Assembly (NCBI GenBank): GCA_025360605.1
Contig: JANYBV010000027.1
Span: 1-57,255 of the forward strand
Length of the DNA stretch: 57,255 nt
Direction of reading: 5' to 3'
From: Alphaproteobacteria bacterium
GTDB lineage: Bacteria > Pseudomonadota > Alphaproteobacteria > Rickettsiales > SXRF01
The notes below the pieces were generated by a model. The model was not told the DNA's origin and did no database searches. It saw only the letters and a list, made by a program, of their open reading frames with translations. The position numbers and the translations under genes were made by a program. Of the stretch, positions 36,365 through 45,624 are shown piece after piece. Each line of letters starts with the position of its first letter. Position 1 is the first letter of the stretch.

Positions 36365-39319
36365 TTAGCTAGGTCTATTAGAACTAATAAAAGTTAATCT
36401 TTGCTGAATTTTCTGGATATTACCCGGAACGGCCTCGCCGCGCTGGTAGGCTTGGATAATCTGGCGGTAGAGCTTGGCGGCTTCGTCATACTTGTGCTGC
36501 TTGTCGAGCATGATTGCCAGATTGTAACGATAAGTGATATTTTCAGGAGCCATTTCAATGGCTTGAAACATGTATTGTCCGGCTTTGTCAAACTGGCCGA
36601 GCTTCTGGTAGATCACCGCGATCTGGGCGGGCAGCGCGCTGTATTGCGGATTGCGCTCGGCCAGTTTTTCCAGCTCGACGAGGGCTTCTTCCGGTGCTTC
36701 GTCGGATAGCAGCACCAAGAAATTGTTAAGCCCGTCGCTATGTCCCGGATCCACCGTCAGCAGTCGTGAGTAGACCGGACGCGCCAGTTCCAGCTGTCCG
36801 GCGCGGTGATAGGTGGTAGCTAAACCGAACAGGGCGTTTTTGTTGTTGGCGTCGTTATCCAGTACCTGCTTGTAAATCTGGATGGCGACGTTGCTTTGTC
36901 CGGCGATCAGGGCGTTATAGGCTTTTTCCAGTTCATAGTCGAAGTTGAGTTTCGGTGGTTTGATTTCGATTTTCACGCCCATGGCCTCGTGGCTGACTTC
37001 GCCGTCCTTAACCGGCACCTGTGGTTGCTGGTCGAGCGAGGTCAGGTCACGTGCATGTTCGATAAATACGGGTTTGCTTGGACCACGAGCCATGGCCTCC
37101 TTGGGTTTGAGGTGCAGGTTCTGGACGATCTGTTTGCTTTCATCGGAGAGCATTCGTTTAGGCTCGGTCGCATCTGCCGTATCCATCGCTTCAGCCACAG
37201 GCTGCTTGGCGGGAACTGTTTGTGGCGCAGGTGCTTGCAGGGCCTGTTGTTGGGTTGGCTGTGGCGGTACTGTTTCCGGCGCTCTCGCCTGCTGTGCCGG
37301 TGCATATGGCGTTGGGGTGAACGGCGATGCAGGGGCAGGTTGTGCCGGAGCGGGTGCCTGCGCGGTTTGTGTTTCCGGTTCACGCGCACGTTCGCGCGGT
37401 GCATCCCAGTCAGCCGTTTGCGTTTGTACCGGAGTAGAGGTGGCAGGTGGCAATACGGCGGCTGGCAATGTATGGGTAGCATTGGCTTCCACGGCATCAG
37501 GGCCTTGCCAGTGTTGCACGGCATACGACGGAACATTGGCGGGTAAGCGCGCAGGGCCGATGGCATTGGTCGAAATCGTTGGTTGTGGTGGCAATGCGGA
37601 CGCACCAAACGTTGAAGGGTCAATCGGTTTTGGTGCTGGCGGAGTTTGCACCACTGGTGGTTCTGCCGTAGCGGTTTGCGCGTTACCCCATGGCAATGAC
37701 GGTGCCTGCGTGGCCGGAACCGGAGCCTGTGCTACAGCAGTGGTATCAGGTGCTGGTGCGGCGGCGGTTTTTTGTTCGTTCCAAAGCGGTGATGATAGCG
37801 CCTTCGGTGGCGGCGCTGGCCCACGCGCCACGCTCACGCGGTGCTGCGTTGTGGTGGGTGGAATGCTGTTGGCTTCGGTGGTCGCGGGTGCTTTATCAGC
37901 AGGTTTTTCCGGCTGTTTTTGTGCCACTGTTTCAGGTGGTTTCTCGGGGGCTTTTTCTGGCGGTTTAGCTGCCACGGTAACGGGCGGTGTATCTGCTTTC
38001 GGTGGTGGTGGCGGTGTTTGCGCAACAACAGCGGGAGAAGTGGCGGCAGGCAATGGTGCTTGTGCAACGACGGCAGGCGGTGCGGTTACTGGTGCAGGTG
38101 GCGGTGTCTGTGCAACAACAGTAGCAGGTGTGGTTGCGGGTGGCAGTGGTGCTTGGGCGACGGCAGCGGGTGGCGATGCGTCCGATCCGGGCAATGCAAT
38201 CAGCGGCACACCGCTTTGCAGATTCTCGGGCGGAACTTGTGCGGGTGGTGTGGCGGCAACAGGCGGTGTGGCTGGTTTGGGAGGTGCTGGCGGAATGTCG
38301 GAAAGTGTGATCAGCGGGCCGTTTCCTGCCGGAGCGGGAGCGGTTGCAGGTGCCGTTGCTGTTGCGGGTTCACCGCCTGCTGCGGGTGCGAGTGCGCCAA
38401 AGGATTTGTTCTTCGGATCCAGCGGCACCGGTGGAACGATCGAGGTGTTCATCGCTACACTTCCGGGTGGCGTGAGATGAATAGTTTCGCGTTTGATGAT
38501 GACGCCAGGGGAATGATAGACCGGCTCAGGTGCGGCGGCGGGTGTGGGGGTGATTTGGGCGGTTTGCTGGGTTGGTGGGGTTGGTGGTACCGTGGCGGAT
38601 TGTATGAGCGCTTGTTGCAATGCTGGCGAAACCGGTTTGGGTGGCGGTGCCAAATCCTGCGCGGCAACGGTAGCGACGGGTACGGATTGTGTTGTAGCAT
38701 TTGGTTGTGGTGTATCGCTGAAATTGCGGCGGGCGAAGGTTCCGCGTTTGGGCAGCGTGGTGGCGGGTTCAGCGGGTGGCGTGCCGGCGCTACCAAACAG
38801 TTGTTGCAGTTTGTTGGATTCATTTGCGCCCATGGCTTTGCCTTCGGCGGCTTTCGATGTGTCGTTGCCATCGCTATCGAAATGCGAGATCAGGCGGCCA
38901 AAAAATCCTTTGCCTTTTGGGGATGTCTGAGCATCGGCGGTGGTGAGCGTGTTACGCATCTCGGTAGGTTGCTTGGCTTCGTTGATGTTGGGGATGGTAA
39001 CTTTGAGTGGTTTTCTTTTCTCCATTTTCGGATCATCCAGCGGGATGGGGGCCATGTCCGGAATGGGAACAAAATCTTCTTTTCTTAAACGTAAAGCGGG
39101 AGCGGCGGGCTTATTGGAAGCGCTCGAAACATCAGGTGGATTGGGGGGGGGCGTAGGGTTTGGCGATGCGATGGTAACGGGTGGGGGATCGGCTCCGGCG
39201 GGATAAATGAGGCATTGACCCGATAGCACGCCAAGGCAGGCAGCGCCTATCAACAGGTTGCTCTTAAAAAAACGTTTACCCACCATCCACGACCGAAAAA
39301 ACATTATATTGTGTTTCAT
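36365..39319 (-). CDS. Large Pro/Ala-rich protein with C-terminal TPR domain
   Basis: The 984-residue protein has an N-terminal signal or anchor (about residues 18-42, with GAACLGVLSGQC), then about 700 residues of low-complexity Pro/Ala/Thr sequence with repeats of the type VVAQTPPPAP, then from about 825 a run of TPR helices (YNALIAGQSNVAIQIYKQVL, NALFGLATTYHRAGQ, ITYRYNLAIMLDKQHKYDEAAKLYRQIIQAYQRG). The Cys in SGQC is a possible but poor lipobox. A long disordered spacer plus TPR could reach across the envelope or bind a partner. It precedes pilT/pilU on the same strand by 33 bases, so a pilus-assembly role in the manner of FimV or PilF is plausible but unproven. Confidence 0.82.
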   Translation of the reverse strand: MKHNIMFFRSWMVGKRFFKSNLLIGAACLGVLSGQCLIYPAGADPPPVTIASPNPTPPPNPPDVSSASNKPAAPALRLRKEDFVPIPDMAPIPLDDPKMEKRKPLKVTIPNINEAKQPTEMRNTLTTADAQTSPKGKGFFGRLISHFDSDGNDTSKAAEGKAMGANESNKLQQLFGSAGTPPAEPATTLPKRGTFARRNFSDTPQPNATTQSVPVATVAAQDLAPPPKPVSPALQQALIQSATVPPTPPTQQTAQITPTPAAAPEPVYHSPGVIIKRETIHLTPPGSVAMNTSIVPPVPLDPKNKSFGALAPAAGGEPATATAPATAPAPAGNGPLITLSDIPPAPPKPATPPVAATPPAQVPPENLQSGVPLIALPGSDASPPAAVAQAPLPPATTPATVVAQTPPPAPVTAPPAVVAQAPLPAATSPAVVAQTPPPPPKADTPPVTVAAKPPEKAPEKPPETVAQKQPEKPADKAPATTEANSIPPTTTQHRVSVARGPAPPPKALSSPLWNEQKTAAAPAPDTTAVAQAPVPATQAPSLPWGNAQTATAEPPVVQTPPAPKPIDPSTFGASALPPQPTISTNAIGPARLPANVPSYAVQHWQGPDAVEANATHTLPAAVLPPATSTPVQTQTADWDAPRERAREPETQTAQAPAPAQPAPASPFTPTPYAPAQQARAPETVPPQPTQQQALQAPAPQTVPAKQPVAEAMDTADATEPKRMLSDESKQIVQNLHLKPKEAMARGPSKPVFIEHARDLTSLDQQPQVPVKDGEVSHEAMGVKIEIKPPKLNFDYELEKAYNALIAGQSNVAIQIYKQVLDNDANNKNALFGLATTYHRAGQLELARPVYSRLLTVDPGHSDGLNNFLVLLSDEAPEEALVELEKLAERNPQYSALPAQIAVIYQKLGQFDKAGQYMFQAIEMAPENITYRYNLAIMLDKQHKYDEAAKLYRQIIQAYQRGEAVPGNIQKIQQRLTFISSNRPS

Positions 39320-39454
39320 TCTAAGGTTTTACACTACAAATAGCATTAAAAAAAACGTACCCCGCCAATGGGTAGGGCAATAATTTTTCGGCATACGAAT
39401 TGCTAATAGCTACGAAACGATGCAAAGATGCAGTTTCGGGAGTGAGGAAAAAAA
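39320..39454. promoter_or_regulatory. Divergent promoter region upstream of the TPR gene and the 39455 gene
   Basis: The 135 bases are AT-rich, with an A-run at 39350-39356 and GAGG at 39443-39446 serving as ribosome-binding site for the GTG at 39455. Promoters for both directions are expected. No -10/-35 pair stands out. Confidence 0.35.
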
Positions 39455-39823
39455 GTGTTAAAACGAATTAAAAATTGTGTACTCGCAAGTGTGCCCTGCC
39501 TGTTGCTGGCGGCAAATGCCCTTGCTGAGCAGCCGCAATCAACCGATGTTTCCGCCGGATTCATTCCGCTTCCACCACGCACCGTGGTGGGGAAAAATAG
39601 TTCCGGCGAGGTGGTCAAACAGGCTCCGCATTTCATTGCTCTCGGGCCTCATAATTTCAGATCAGTGTTGCCTGTAAGCCATAGTGCCCCGATTGAAAAC
39701 GAACCGGTTGAGCGGGCCGAGGAAATTCACAGCACGGCCATCGTGCCGCATATGTCAGAGCATGAAGTCATGACCCCGCAGCAGGCACAGCAAATCATTT
39801 CCCTTTTTGGTGCAGATCAGTAA
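39455..39823 (+). CDS. Small exported protein of unknown function
   Basis: The 122-residue protein has a signal peptide (LKRIKNCVLASVPCLLLAANALA, cleavage after ALA). The mature part of about 98 residues is polar, with Pro-rich and His-containing segments (GFIPLPPRTVVGKNSSGEVV, HFIALGPHNFRSVLPVSH). No family is recognised. The GTG start has GAGG eight bases upstream. It lies 36 bases before pyrD and is divergent from the TPR/pilT/pilU run. Confidence 0.65.
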   Translation: MLKRIKNCVLASVPCLLLAANALAEQPQSTDVSAGFIPLPPRTVVGKNSSGEVVKQAPHFIALGPHNFRSVLPVSHSAPIENEPVERAEEIHSTAIVPHMSEHEVMTPQQAQQIISLFGADQ

Positions 39824-39859
39824 AGTGCGAATCCTGTAATACTCGTAAGGATTCTTTGC

Positions 39860-40921
39860 ATGTCATTGATGCGGCTGATTCGCTGTCTTCCACCGGAAGC
39901 GGCCCATAATTTTGGGTTGTGGGCGCTGCGCCGTGGCTTGGTGCCGTCGGCTGCACCGCTGGAGTCTGATGTGTTGAAGGTCAAAACGCTGGGGCTGACT
40001 TTTGCCAACCCGATTGGCCTTGCTGCCGGATTCGATAAAAACGCGGTGGCGGTGAATGCGTTGTTCGGTCAGGGCTTCGGGTTTGTCGAAGCGGGCACGG
40101 TCACGCCGCTGGCGCAATCCGGTAATTCCAAGCCGCGTATTTTCCGCTTAACGCACGATGACGCGGTGATCAACCGTCTCGGTTTTAACAACCACGGGCT
40201 CGGGCCATACCTGAAACATTTTAAGCAAATCGATAAAAACTGTGGCATCGCCGGTGCGAATATAGGCAAGAATAAAACTTCGACGGATGCGGTGGCGGAT
40301 TATGTTACGGGCATGCAGGCGGTCTATCCCTATGCCGATTATATTACGATCAATATTTCCTCGCCCAACACGCAGGGCCTGCGGTCGTTGCAGCAGCGTG
40401 AAGCGCTGGAGCAGCTGTTGTCGGCGCTGGACAAAACACATGGTGAATGTGTGCAGCGTTATGGGATGAATGTACCGGTGCTGCTGAAGGTGGCACCCGA
40501 TCTCAGCGAGATTGAAATCGAGGATATTGCCGAGGTGGTAATGGCGTTTGGTCTGGATGGCATGATTGTCAGCAACACCACCATCGGCCGGCCTTCGTCA
40601 TTGCGCAGCCATCATGCCGCTGAAACCGGTGGCCTTAGTGGCAAACCGCTGTTCCAGTTAGCGACCGAGACGCTGAAGGCATTCTACTTCCACACGGAAG
40701 GAAAAATTCCGTTGATTGGTGTGGGCGGTGTATCCACCGCGCATGATGCGTATACGAAAATCCGTGCCGGCGCCACGCTCGTACAGCTGTATACTGCGCT
40801 TGTCTATCAGGGCTTTGGCGTGGTGCGCCAGATTCAAAAAGGTCTGGTCGAGTTGCTCGCGCGCGACGGATTTTCCCACGTCCAGCAGGCGGTGGGCGCG
40901 GATGTACCCCTGCCGTCCTAG
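39860..40921 (+). CDS. pyrD: Dihydroorotate dehydrogenase, class 2 (quinone)
   Basis: PyrD oxidises dihydroorotate to orotate at the inner membrane, passing electrons to quinone. The 353-residue flavoprotein has the class 2 N-terminal helix (LMRLIRCLPPEAAHNFGLWALR), NPIGLAAGFDKNAVAVNALFGQGFGFVEAGTVTP, NRLGFNNHGL, NISSPNTQGLRSLQ with the catalytic serine, and SNTTIGRP. The end has IGVGGVSTAHDAYTKIRAGATLVQLYTALVYQG. Its stop overlaps the convergent PBP1A gene by 4 bases. Confidence 0.96.
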   Translation: MSLMRLIRCLPPEAAHNFGLWALRRGLVPSAAPLESDVLKVKTLGLTFANPIGLAAGFDKNAVAVNALFGQGFGFVEAGTVTPLAQSGNSKPRIFRLTHDDAVINRLGFNNHGLGPYLKHFKQIDKNCGIAGANIGKNKTSTDAVADYVTGMQAVYPYADYITINISSPNTQGLRSLQQREALEQLLSALDKTHGECVQRYGMNVPVLLKVAPDLSEIEIEDIAEVVMAFGLDGMIVSNTTIGRPSSLRSHHAAETGGLSGKPLFQLATETLKAFYFHTEGKIPLIGVGGVSTAHDAYTKIRAGATLVQLYTALVYQGFGVVRQIQKGLVELLARDGFSHVQQAVGADVPLPS

Positions 40922-43005
40922 CGCATTAATTTATCCCAGAAATTCGGCCCCAGATGCACCTTGTCCTCTTCGGGCGCGGCGTTATCATTCGTTTGCAAAC
41001 GGTTCGGCTGGGTCGGGAATTCTGGTGCCTCGGTCTGCCATGGCAGGTTAGGGCTGGCGCTGCCGTCGGTTGGAATATTACGCGCCGGAACATTCGCTAA
41101 CGCCGCTTGCATAAAGTCATGCCATATCTGGGCAGGCATCATGCCACCGGTGACTTTTTTCATCGGTGTATTGTCGTCATTTCCTACCCACACACCCGCG
41201 ACCAGATCGGGGGTATAGCCCATGAACCACGCATCGCGGTAATCTGAGGTGGTGCCGGTTTTTCCGGCGACGGGGCGGCCAATCTGTGCGGCTTTTGCGG
41301 TGCCGTTAGTCACCACATTCAGCAGCATTTCGTTCATCATTCCAACGATGCCGGGGCGTAGCACCGAACCGGTCACCAACGTGTTGCGCATAAAAATAGG
41401 CTGACCTTTTACGGTGGTGATTTCGCTGATGCCGTAAGGGTGGACGATGGCGCCATTAGAGGCGAGATGCGCGTATGCCGTGGTCATTTCCAGCAGCGTT
41501 ACTTCCGTGGAACCAAGCGCGATACTTGGCAGCGGCTCAAGGTCACTGTCTACGCCCAGCCGGCGCGCCATGGCGATTACCTGCCCCAGCCCCACACGCT
41601 CGGCCACCTGCACCGCCACGGTATTGACCGAATGTGTGACGGCTTCTTTCAGCGGGATGGTGCCCAGATATTTATTGGTATAGTTGTGTGGTTGCCAGTA
41701 GCCGCCCGAAATTTTGATACTGACGGGATGGTCTTCGACGATGGATTCGGGCGTCATGCCGTCTTCCAGACCACTGAGGTACACAAATAATTTGAACGAC
41801 GAACCGGGCTGGCGAAGCGACTGCGTGGCTCGGTTATACTGGCTCTGCGCGTAGGAACGCCCGCCGATCATCGCATGGATAGCACCGTCCGGTGTCATCG
41901 CCAGCAACGCGGCCTGCGTAGCATCGTGTTTGCTGCCTTCTTTGTCCATCACCTCGGTCACCGCTTTTTCCGCCATCGCCTGCCACTGCGTGTTGAGTGT
42001 GGTGGTGACGACGATATCTTCGGTTACGTTGCCGACATATTCGGGAATCTGGTCGAGGATCCAGTCGGAGAAATAATAAGTGCTTTGGGCGTTACGCTTG
42101 CGATCAGCCATCGACCGGAATAAATCCTCACGCGCCTTGATGGACTGTTGTTCGGTGAGGTAACCTGCGTCCTGCATGTTGACAATGACCTGCGTGGCGC
42201 GGTTGCGCGACAGCGTCGGGTTGCTGGTAGGGGCAAAGCGCGACGGCGCTTTTAAAAGTCCTGCCACAATCGCCGATTCCGGCAAGGTCAGCTCGCGGGC
42301 GGACTTATCAAAATAGCGGTGCGAGGCGGCGTCCACACCGTAATTCCCCGCGCCTAAATATACGCGGTTGAGGTAGATGCTCATGATATCTTCTTTGGAA
42401 AAGCGGCGCTCCAGTTTTAGCGCCAGCAGCATTTCCTTGATCTTGCGTTTAAACGAACGTTCCGGTGTCAGGAATACGTTTTTAGCCACCTGCTGGGTGA
42501 TGGTGCTGCCGCCCTGCACCACATGGCGGGCACGGATATTGGCGACAGTGGCCCGCAAAAGGCCAAACGGATCGACTCCGAAATGATGGTAAAAATTGCG
42601 GTCTTCGGTGGCAACCACCGCATCGACCAGCGAGGAGGGAAGTTCGCTGAAGCTGATATAATCGCCGTAAATATCACCGGAGCTGCCGATGATTTGTCCG
42701 TCTTCCGACTTGATCAGTATGCTTGGGGCTTTGGTGAATTTATTAAGGTCGTCGATGCTGGGCAGGCTGTAGAAAAACCATGCCATCATCAGCATAAAAA
42801 CGGCGGCAATGCCCAGAGCTGTGCGTATTACATAACGCCGGAGGCGGGATTTTTTCTTGCGCTTCGGGCGACGGCGTTCATAGCGTTCGTCGTCGCGATC
42901 ATCACTGCGCGAGCGTGCGCTTCCCGATTCCAGTGTGGGTGGCGTGCGGCGGCGCTGGGAGCGATTTCCCTTCAGGAGTTTACGGGGTCTTTTTTTGCCG
43001 GCCAT
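40918..43005 (-). CDS. mrcA: Class A penicillin-binding protein (PBP1A type)
   Basis: This bifunctional enzyme polymerises and crosslinks peptidoglycan in the periplasm. The 695-residue protein has a very basic cytoplasmic N terminus (RRRPKRKKKSRLRR), one transmembrane helix (about 57-80), a transglycosylase domain with VATEDRNFYHHFGVD and GGSTITQQVAKN, and a transpeptidase with SxxK (PGSSFKLF), SxN (HSVNTVAV) and KTGTT. An LpoA-like activator lipoprotein is encoded at 24969-26231. It overlaps the small downstream-named gene at 43005 by one base and continues the minus-strand run from aroK. Confidence 0.93.
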   Translation of the reverse strand: MAGKKRPRKLLKGNRSQRRRTPPTLESGSARSRSDDRDDERYERRRPKRKKKSRLRRYVIRTALGIAAVFMLMMAWFFYSLPSIDDLNKFTKAPSILIKSEDGQIIGSSGDIYGDYISFSELPSSLVDAVVATEDRNFYHHFGVDPFGLLRATVANIRARHVVQGGSTITQQVAKNVFLTPERSFKRKIKEMLLALKLERRFSKEDIMSIYLNRVYLGAGNYGVDAASHRYFDKSARELTLPESAIVAGLLKAPSRFAPTSNPTLSRNRATQVIVNMQDAGYLTEQQSIKAREDLFRSMADRKRNAQSTYYFSDWILDQIPEYVGNVTEDIVVTTTLNTQWQAMAEKAVTEVMDKEGSKHDATQAALLAMTPDGAIHAMIGGRSYAQSQYNRATQSLRQPGSSFKLFVYLSGLEDGMTPESIVEDHPVSIKISGGYWQPHNYTNKYLGTIPLKEAVTHSVNTVAVQVAERVGLGQVIAMARRLGVDSDLEPLPSIALGSTEVTLLEMTTAYAHLASNGAIVHPYGISEITTVKGQPIFMRNTLVTGSVLRPGIVGMMNEMLLNVVTNGTAKAAQIGRPVAGKTGTTSDYRDAWFMGYTPDLVAGVWVGNDDNTPMKKVTGGMMPAQIWHDFMQAALANVPARNIPTDGSASPNLPWQTEAPEFPTQPNRLQTNDNAAPEEDKVHLGPNFWDKLMR

Positions 43006-43196
43006 TATTCGCCTTCCCGTTCCATCACATATTTGAGTTTGCGGATGGCAAGCGCAGCCAGTTCTTTGGACGAGACTTTTGGCGATCCGACAATCGACAC
43101 TTCGCGCATGCTGACAGGGTCAATGGCGGTGACTTTGATGGCATTGCCGAGCTGGATATATTCCACAATAAAACCTGTCTGCTCCCCGTCACTCAT
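43005..43196 (-). CDS. Small conserved alphaproteobacterial-type protein (possibly DUF6898)
   Basis: The 63-residue soluble protein reads EYIQLGNAIKVTAIDPVSMREVSIVGSP in its core and ends in a helix (ELAALAIRKLKYVMER). This pattern matches, from memory, a small family widespread in Alphaproteobacteria and of unknown function (possibly DUF6898). It overlaps the CNNM gene by 4 bases and PBP1A by one base, so the three are probably co-translated. No catalytic motif is visible. Confidence 0.7.
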   Translation of the reverse strand: MSDGEQTGFIVEYIQLGNAIKVTAIDPVSMREVSIVGSPKVSSKELAALAIRKLKYVMEREGE

Positions 43197-44503
43197 ACAT
43201 CCATATCTTCGGGAAGTACGGTGTCGGGCAGTTTTTCAATACGCAGTCGGGTGAGCTGCGTTGCTTCTTTGGAAATCACTGTAAAACGGAACCCGTGGAT
43301 ATCGAACTGCTCGCTCACCGAAGGGATAGTTTCGGCTTCGTGGATCAGCAGTCCGGCGACGGTGGTGGCATTTTCATCAGGTAAATTCCAGTCGAGGCTT
43401 CGGTTCAGGTCACGCACACTCAGGCCGCCATTGACGTAATAGGCGTTGTCACCGGCTTTCTGGATATCACTCTGGCCTTCGTCATGTTCGTCTTCTATAT
43501 CGCCGACAATTTCTTCGATAATATCTTCCAGCGTCACAATGCCCTGCCAGCCGCCATACTCATCCACCACGAAGGCAAAATGCTGGCGTTTGCTGCGGAA
43601 GGCGAGCAGCTGGTCGCGTAAACTCGTGGTTTCGGGAACAAACCATGGCTTGCCGCACAGATGCTGGATTTCGCTGGTGGTCAGTGTAGCGCCGGTCGGG
43701 TCGGCATGGTCGTTGAGTGCCTTAATCAGGTTTTTGACGTGCAGCAGGCCGATGATATTATCCGGCTCGTCACGCCACAGCGGAATGCGGCTGTGCATAT
43801 TGCTTACCGCTTGATCAACCAGATCGATCGGTAGTAAATCGATGTTGAGTGTTTCCACCTGCTTGCGGTGAATCATGATTTCCTCGACCGCGATGTCGTT
43901 GAGGTCAAGGATGCTGCCGAGCATGTCGCGGTCCTGCTTGATCATTTTGCCTTCGCGGTGATACAGCTCGATGGTGCCGCGAATGACATCGGTGCCCGAT
44001 ACCAGATTCGACTTTTTGGAGAGATTCACACCGAACATTTTCATCATATAATGAATCAAAAGCTGGATGCAGCGCGTGAGCGGATAGAGGAGCGTCACAC
44101 AGATTTTCAGGGCAGGTGCCAGTTTCAGCGACACGGTTTCGGCGTTCTGGATAGCGTAGGTTTTGGGAAGCACTTCGGTGAACACCACTACTAAAAATGT
44201 CATTAGCAGTGTGGTGAAAACCAGCTCCTGACCGTTGCCGAAATATTTGATCGACAGACTGGTGGCTAAAACGGACGCACCGATATTGACCGCATTATAG
44301 CCCAGCAGCACTGTGCCGATCATCGACTCCTTGCGCTGGCGCAGCGAGTTGACCAGCTTGGCGGCCTTGCTACCTTCCATCACCAGCTGGTAGATGCGCG
44401 GGCGCGAGATGGCGGTCATTGCGGTTTCGGCGGCGGAAAAGAACGCCGAGATCAGCAAAAACAGAAAAATGGTGAGGCCGTAAACAATCAGTTCGTCATT
44501 CAT
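43193..44503 (-). CDS. CNNM/CBS-pair/CorC_HlyC transmembrane protein
   Basis: The 436-residue protein has an N-terminal DUF21/CNNM membrane domain of about 200 residues, recognised by FLFLLISAFFSAAETAMTA, then a CBS pair (EEIMIHRKQVETLNIDL, and DEYGGWQGIVTLEDIIEEIVGDI) and a C-terminal CorC_HlyC domain (YYVNGGLSVRDLN). Members are linked to magnesium or cobalt efflux and membrane homeostasis. The name haemolysin seen in databases is misleading. It lies 14 bases after aroB, in the order aroK, aroB, CNNM, small protein, PBP1A. Confidence 0.9.
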   Translation of the reverse strand: MNDELIVYGLTIFLFLLISAFFSAAETAMTAISRPRIYQLVMEGSKAAKLVNSLRQRKESMIGTVLLGYNAVNIGASVLATSLSIKYFGNGQELVFTTLLMTFLVVVFTEVLPKTYAIQNAETVSLKLAPALKICVTLLYPLTRCIQLLIHYMMKMFGVNLSKKSNLVSGTDVIRGTIELYHREGKMIKQDRDMLGSILDLNDIAVEEIMIHRKQVETLNIDLLPIDLVDQAVSNMHSRIPLWRDEPDNIIGLLHVKNLIKALNDHADPTGATLTTSEIQHLCGKPWFVPETTSLRDQLLAFRSKRQHFAFVVDEYGGWQGIVTLEDIIEEIVGDIEDEHDEGQSDIQKAGDNAYYVNGGLSVRDLNRSLDWNLPDENATTVAGLLIHEAETIPSVSEQFDIHGFRFTVISKEATQLTRLRIEKLPDTVLPEDMDV

Positions 44504-44517
44504 AGTGCGTCACTCTA

Positions 44518-45624
44518 TTACGCGCCACAGCTTCGTGCAAGCGCATCACGGATCAGGTCGCGATTAACCTCTTGGGTAATAAATGCTTTTCCGATGCCTT
44601 TGGTGAGGATAAAGGTCAGTTTCCCGTCCTTGTTTTTCTTGTCGCGGGTGAAATGTTCCATCAGCGCGCTGATGCTCCATGACGTGCGGATGGATAGCGG
44701 CGATTCCATCAGCCCCACCGTCTGGTAATGCGCCAGCACGCGGTCGAAATCAGCCTGCGGGCAGATGCCCATCATCACCGACGTGGCAAAGGCCATCACC
44801 ATACCGATCGCTACTGCCTCGCCGTGTAACAGCGTATCGCCGAATCCGGTTTCCGCTTCCAGTGCGTGGCCGAACGTGTGGCCGAAATTCAGCAGCGCGC
44901 GCACGCCCTGTTCTTTTTCATCTTCGCCGACGATGGCGGCCTTGGCAGCGCAGCTTCGGGCAATCGCCTCGCTCATCAGCGACACATCGCCTGACAGCAT
45001 GGCGGCGGCATGGCCTTCCAGCCACGCAAAAAATTCAGGGTCGTTGATGAAGCCGTATTTCACCATCTCGGCATAGCCGGCCATGAGTTCACGTTTGGGT
45101 AATGTCGGCAAGGTGGACACATCGGCCAGCACCAGCAACGGCTGGTGGAAACTGCCGATCAGGTTTTTACCGAACCTTGAGTTGATGCCGGTCTTTCCGC
45201 CGACGGAACTATCTACCTGCGATAATAAGGTGGTAGGAATCTGGATGAAATTCACTCCGCGTAATAACACGCTGGCGGCAAAGCCGGTCAGGTCGCCGAT
45301 CACGCCGCCGCCAAGGGCGATGAGGGTGGTGTGGCGGTCGGGTTTTTGCTCCAGCAGCGTTTCCATCAGGTTGCCGAAGCTCTCCAGACTTTTCGTACCT
45401 TCACCGGCTTTCACGATGACCGAGCGGCTGCGGATCTGCTTTTCTTCCAGTGCATTGGTCAGGCGGTGCAGATAAAAGCGCGCCACCGTTTCATCGCTGA
45501 CGATGATGACTTTTTTGCTCGGCACCAGCGGCTCGATATAATCCCCCGCCTTGTTGAGCAGGCGTTCGCCCACCACAATATCATAGGCGCGTTCGCCAAG
45601 GTCTACCCGTACGGTTTTGGTCAT
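44518..45624 (-). CDS. aroB: 3-dehydroquinate synthase
   Basis: AroB converts DAHP to 3-dehydroquinate, the second step of the shikimate pathway. The 368-residue protein has the NAD-binding and zinc-site landmarks GEGTKSLE, IALGGGVIGDLTGFAASVLLRGVNFIQIPTTLLSQVDSSVGGKTGIN, and NFGHTFGHALE. Length is typical. It overlaps aroK by 4 bases; the two are commonly adjacent. Confidence 0.96.
   Translation of the reverse strand: MTKTVRVDLGERAYDIVVGERLLNKAGDYIEPLVPSKKVIIVSDETVARFYLHRLTNALEEKQIRSRSVIVKAGEGTKSLESFGNLMETLLEQKPDRHTTLIALGGGVIGDLTGFAASVLLRGVNFIQIPTTLLSQVDSSVGGKTGINSRFGKNLIGSFHQPLLVLADVSTLPTLPKRELMAGYAEMVKYGFINDPEFFAWLEGHAAAMLSGDVSLMSEAIARSCAAKAAIVGEDEKEQGVRALLNFGHTFGHALEAETGFGDTLLHGEAVAIGMVMAFATSVMMGICPQADFDRVLAHYQTVGLMESPLSIRTSWSISALMEHFTRDKKNKDGKLTFILTKGIGKAFITQEVNRDLIRDALARSCGA

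Noticed and set aside
36945-38480. Long Gly/Ala/Cys-rich frame on the plus strand (511 residues), and a similar one at 37841-39088
   Set aside because: Both are antisense to the Pro/Ala-rich TPR gene. Their odd composition is what the complement of Pro/Ala codons gives. No RBS or homologous domain is seen.
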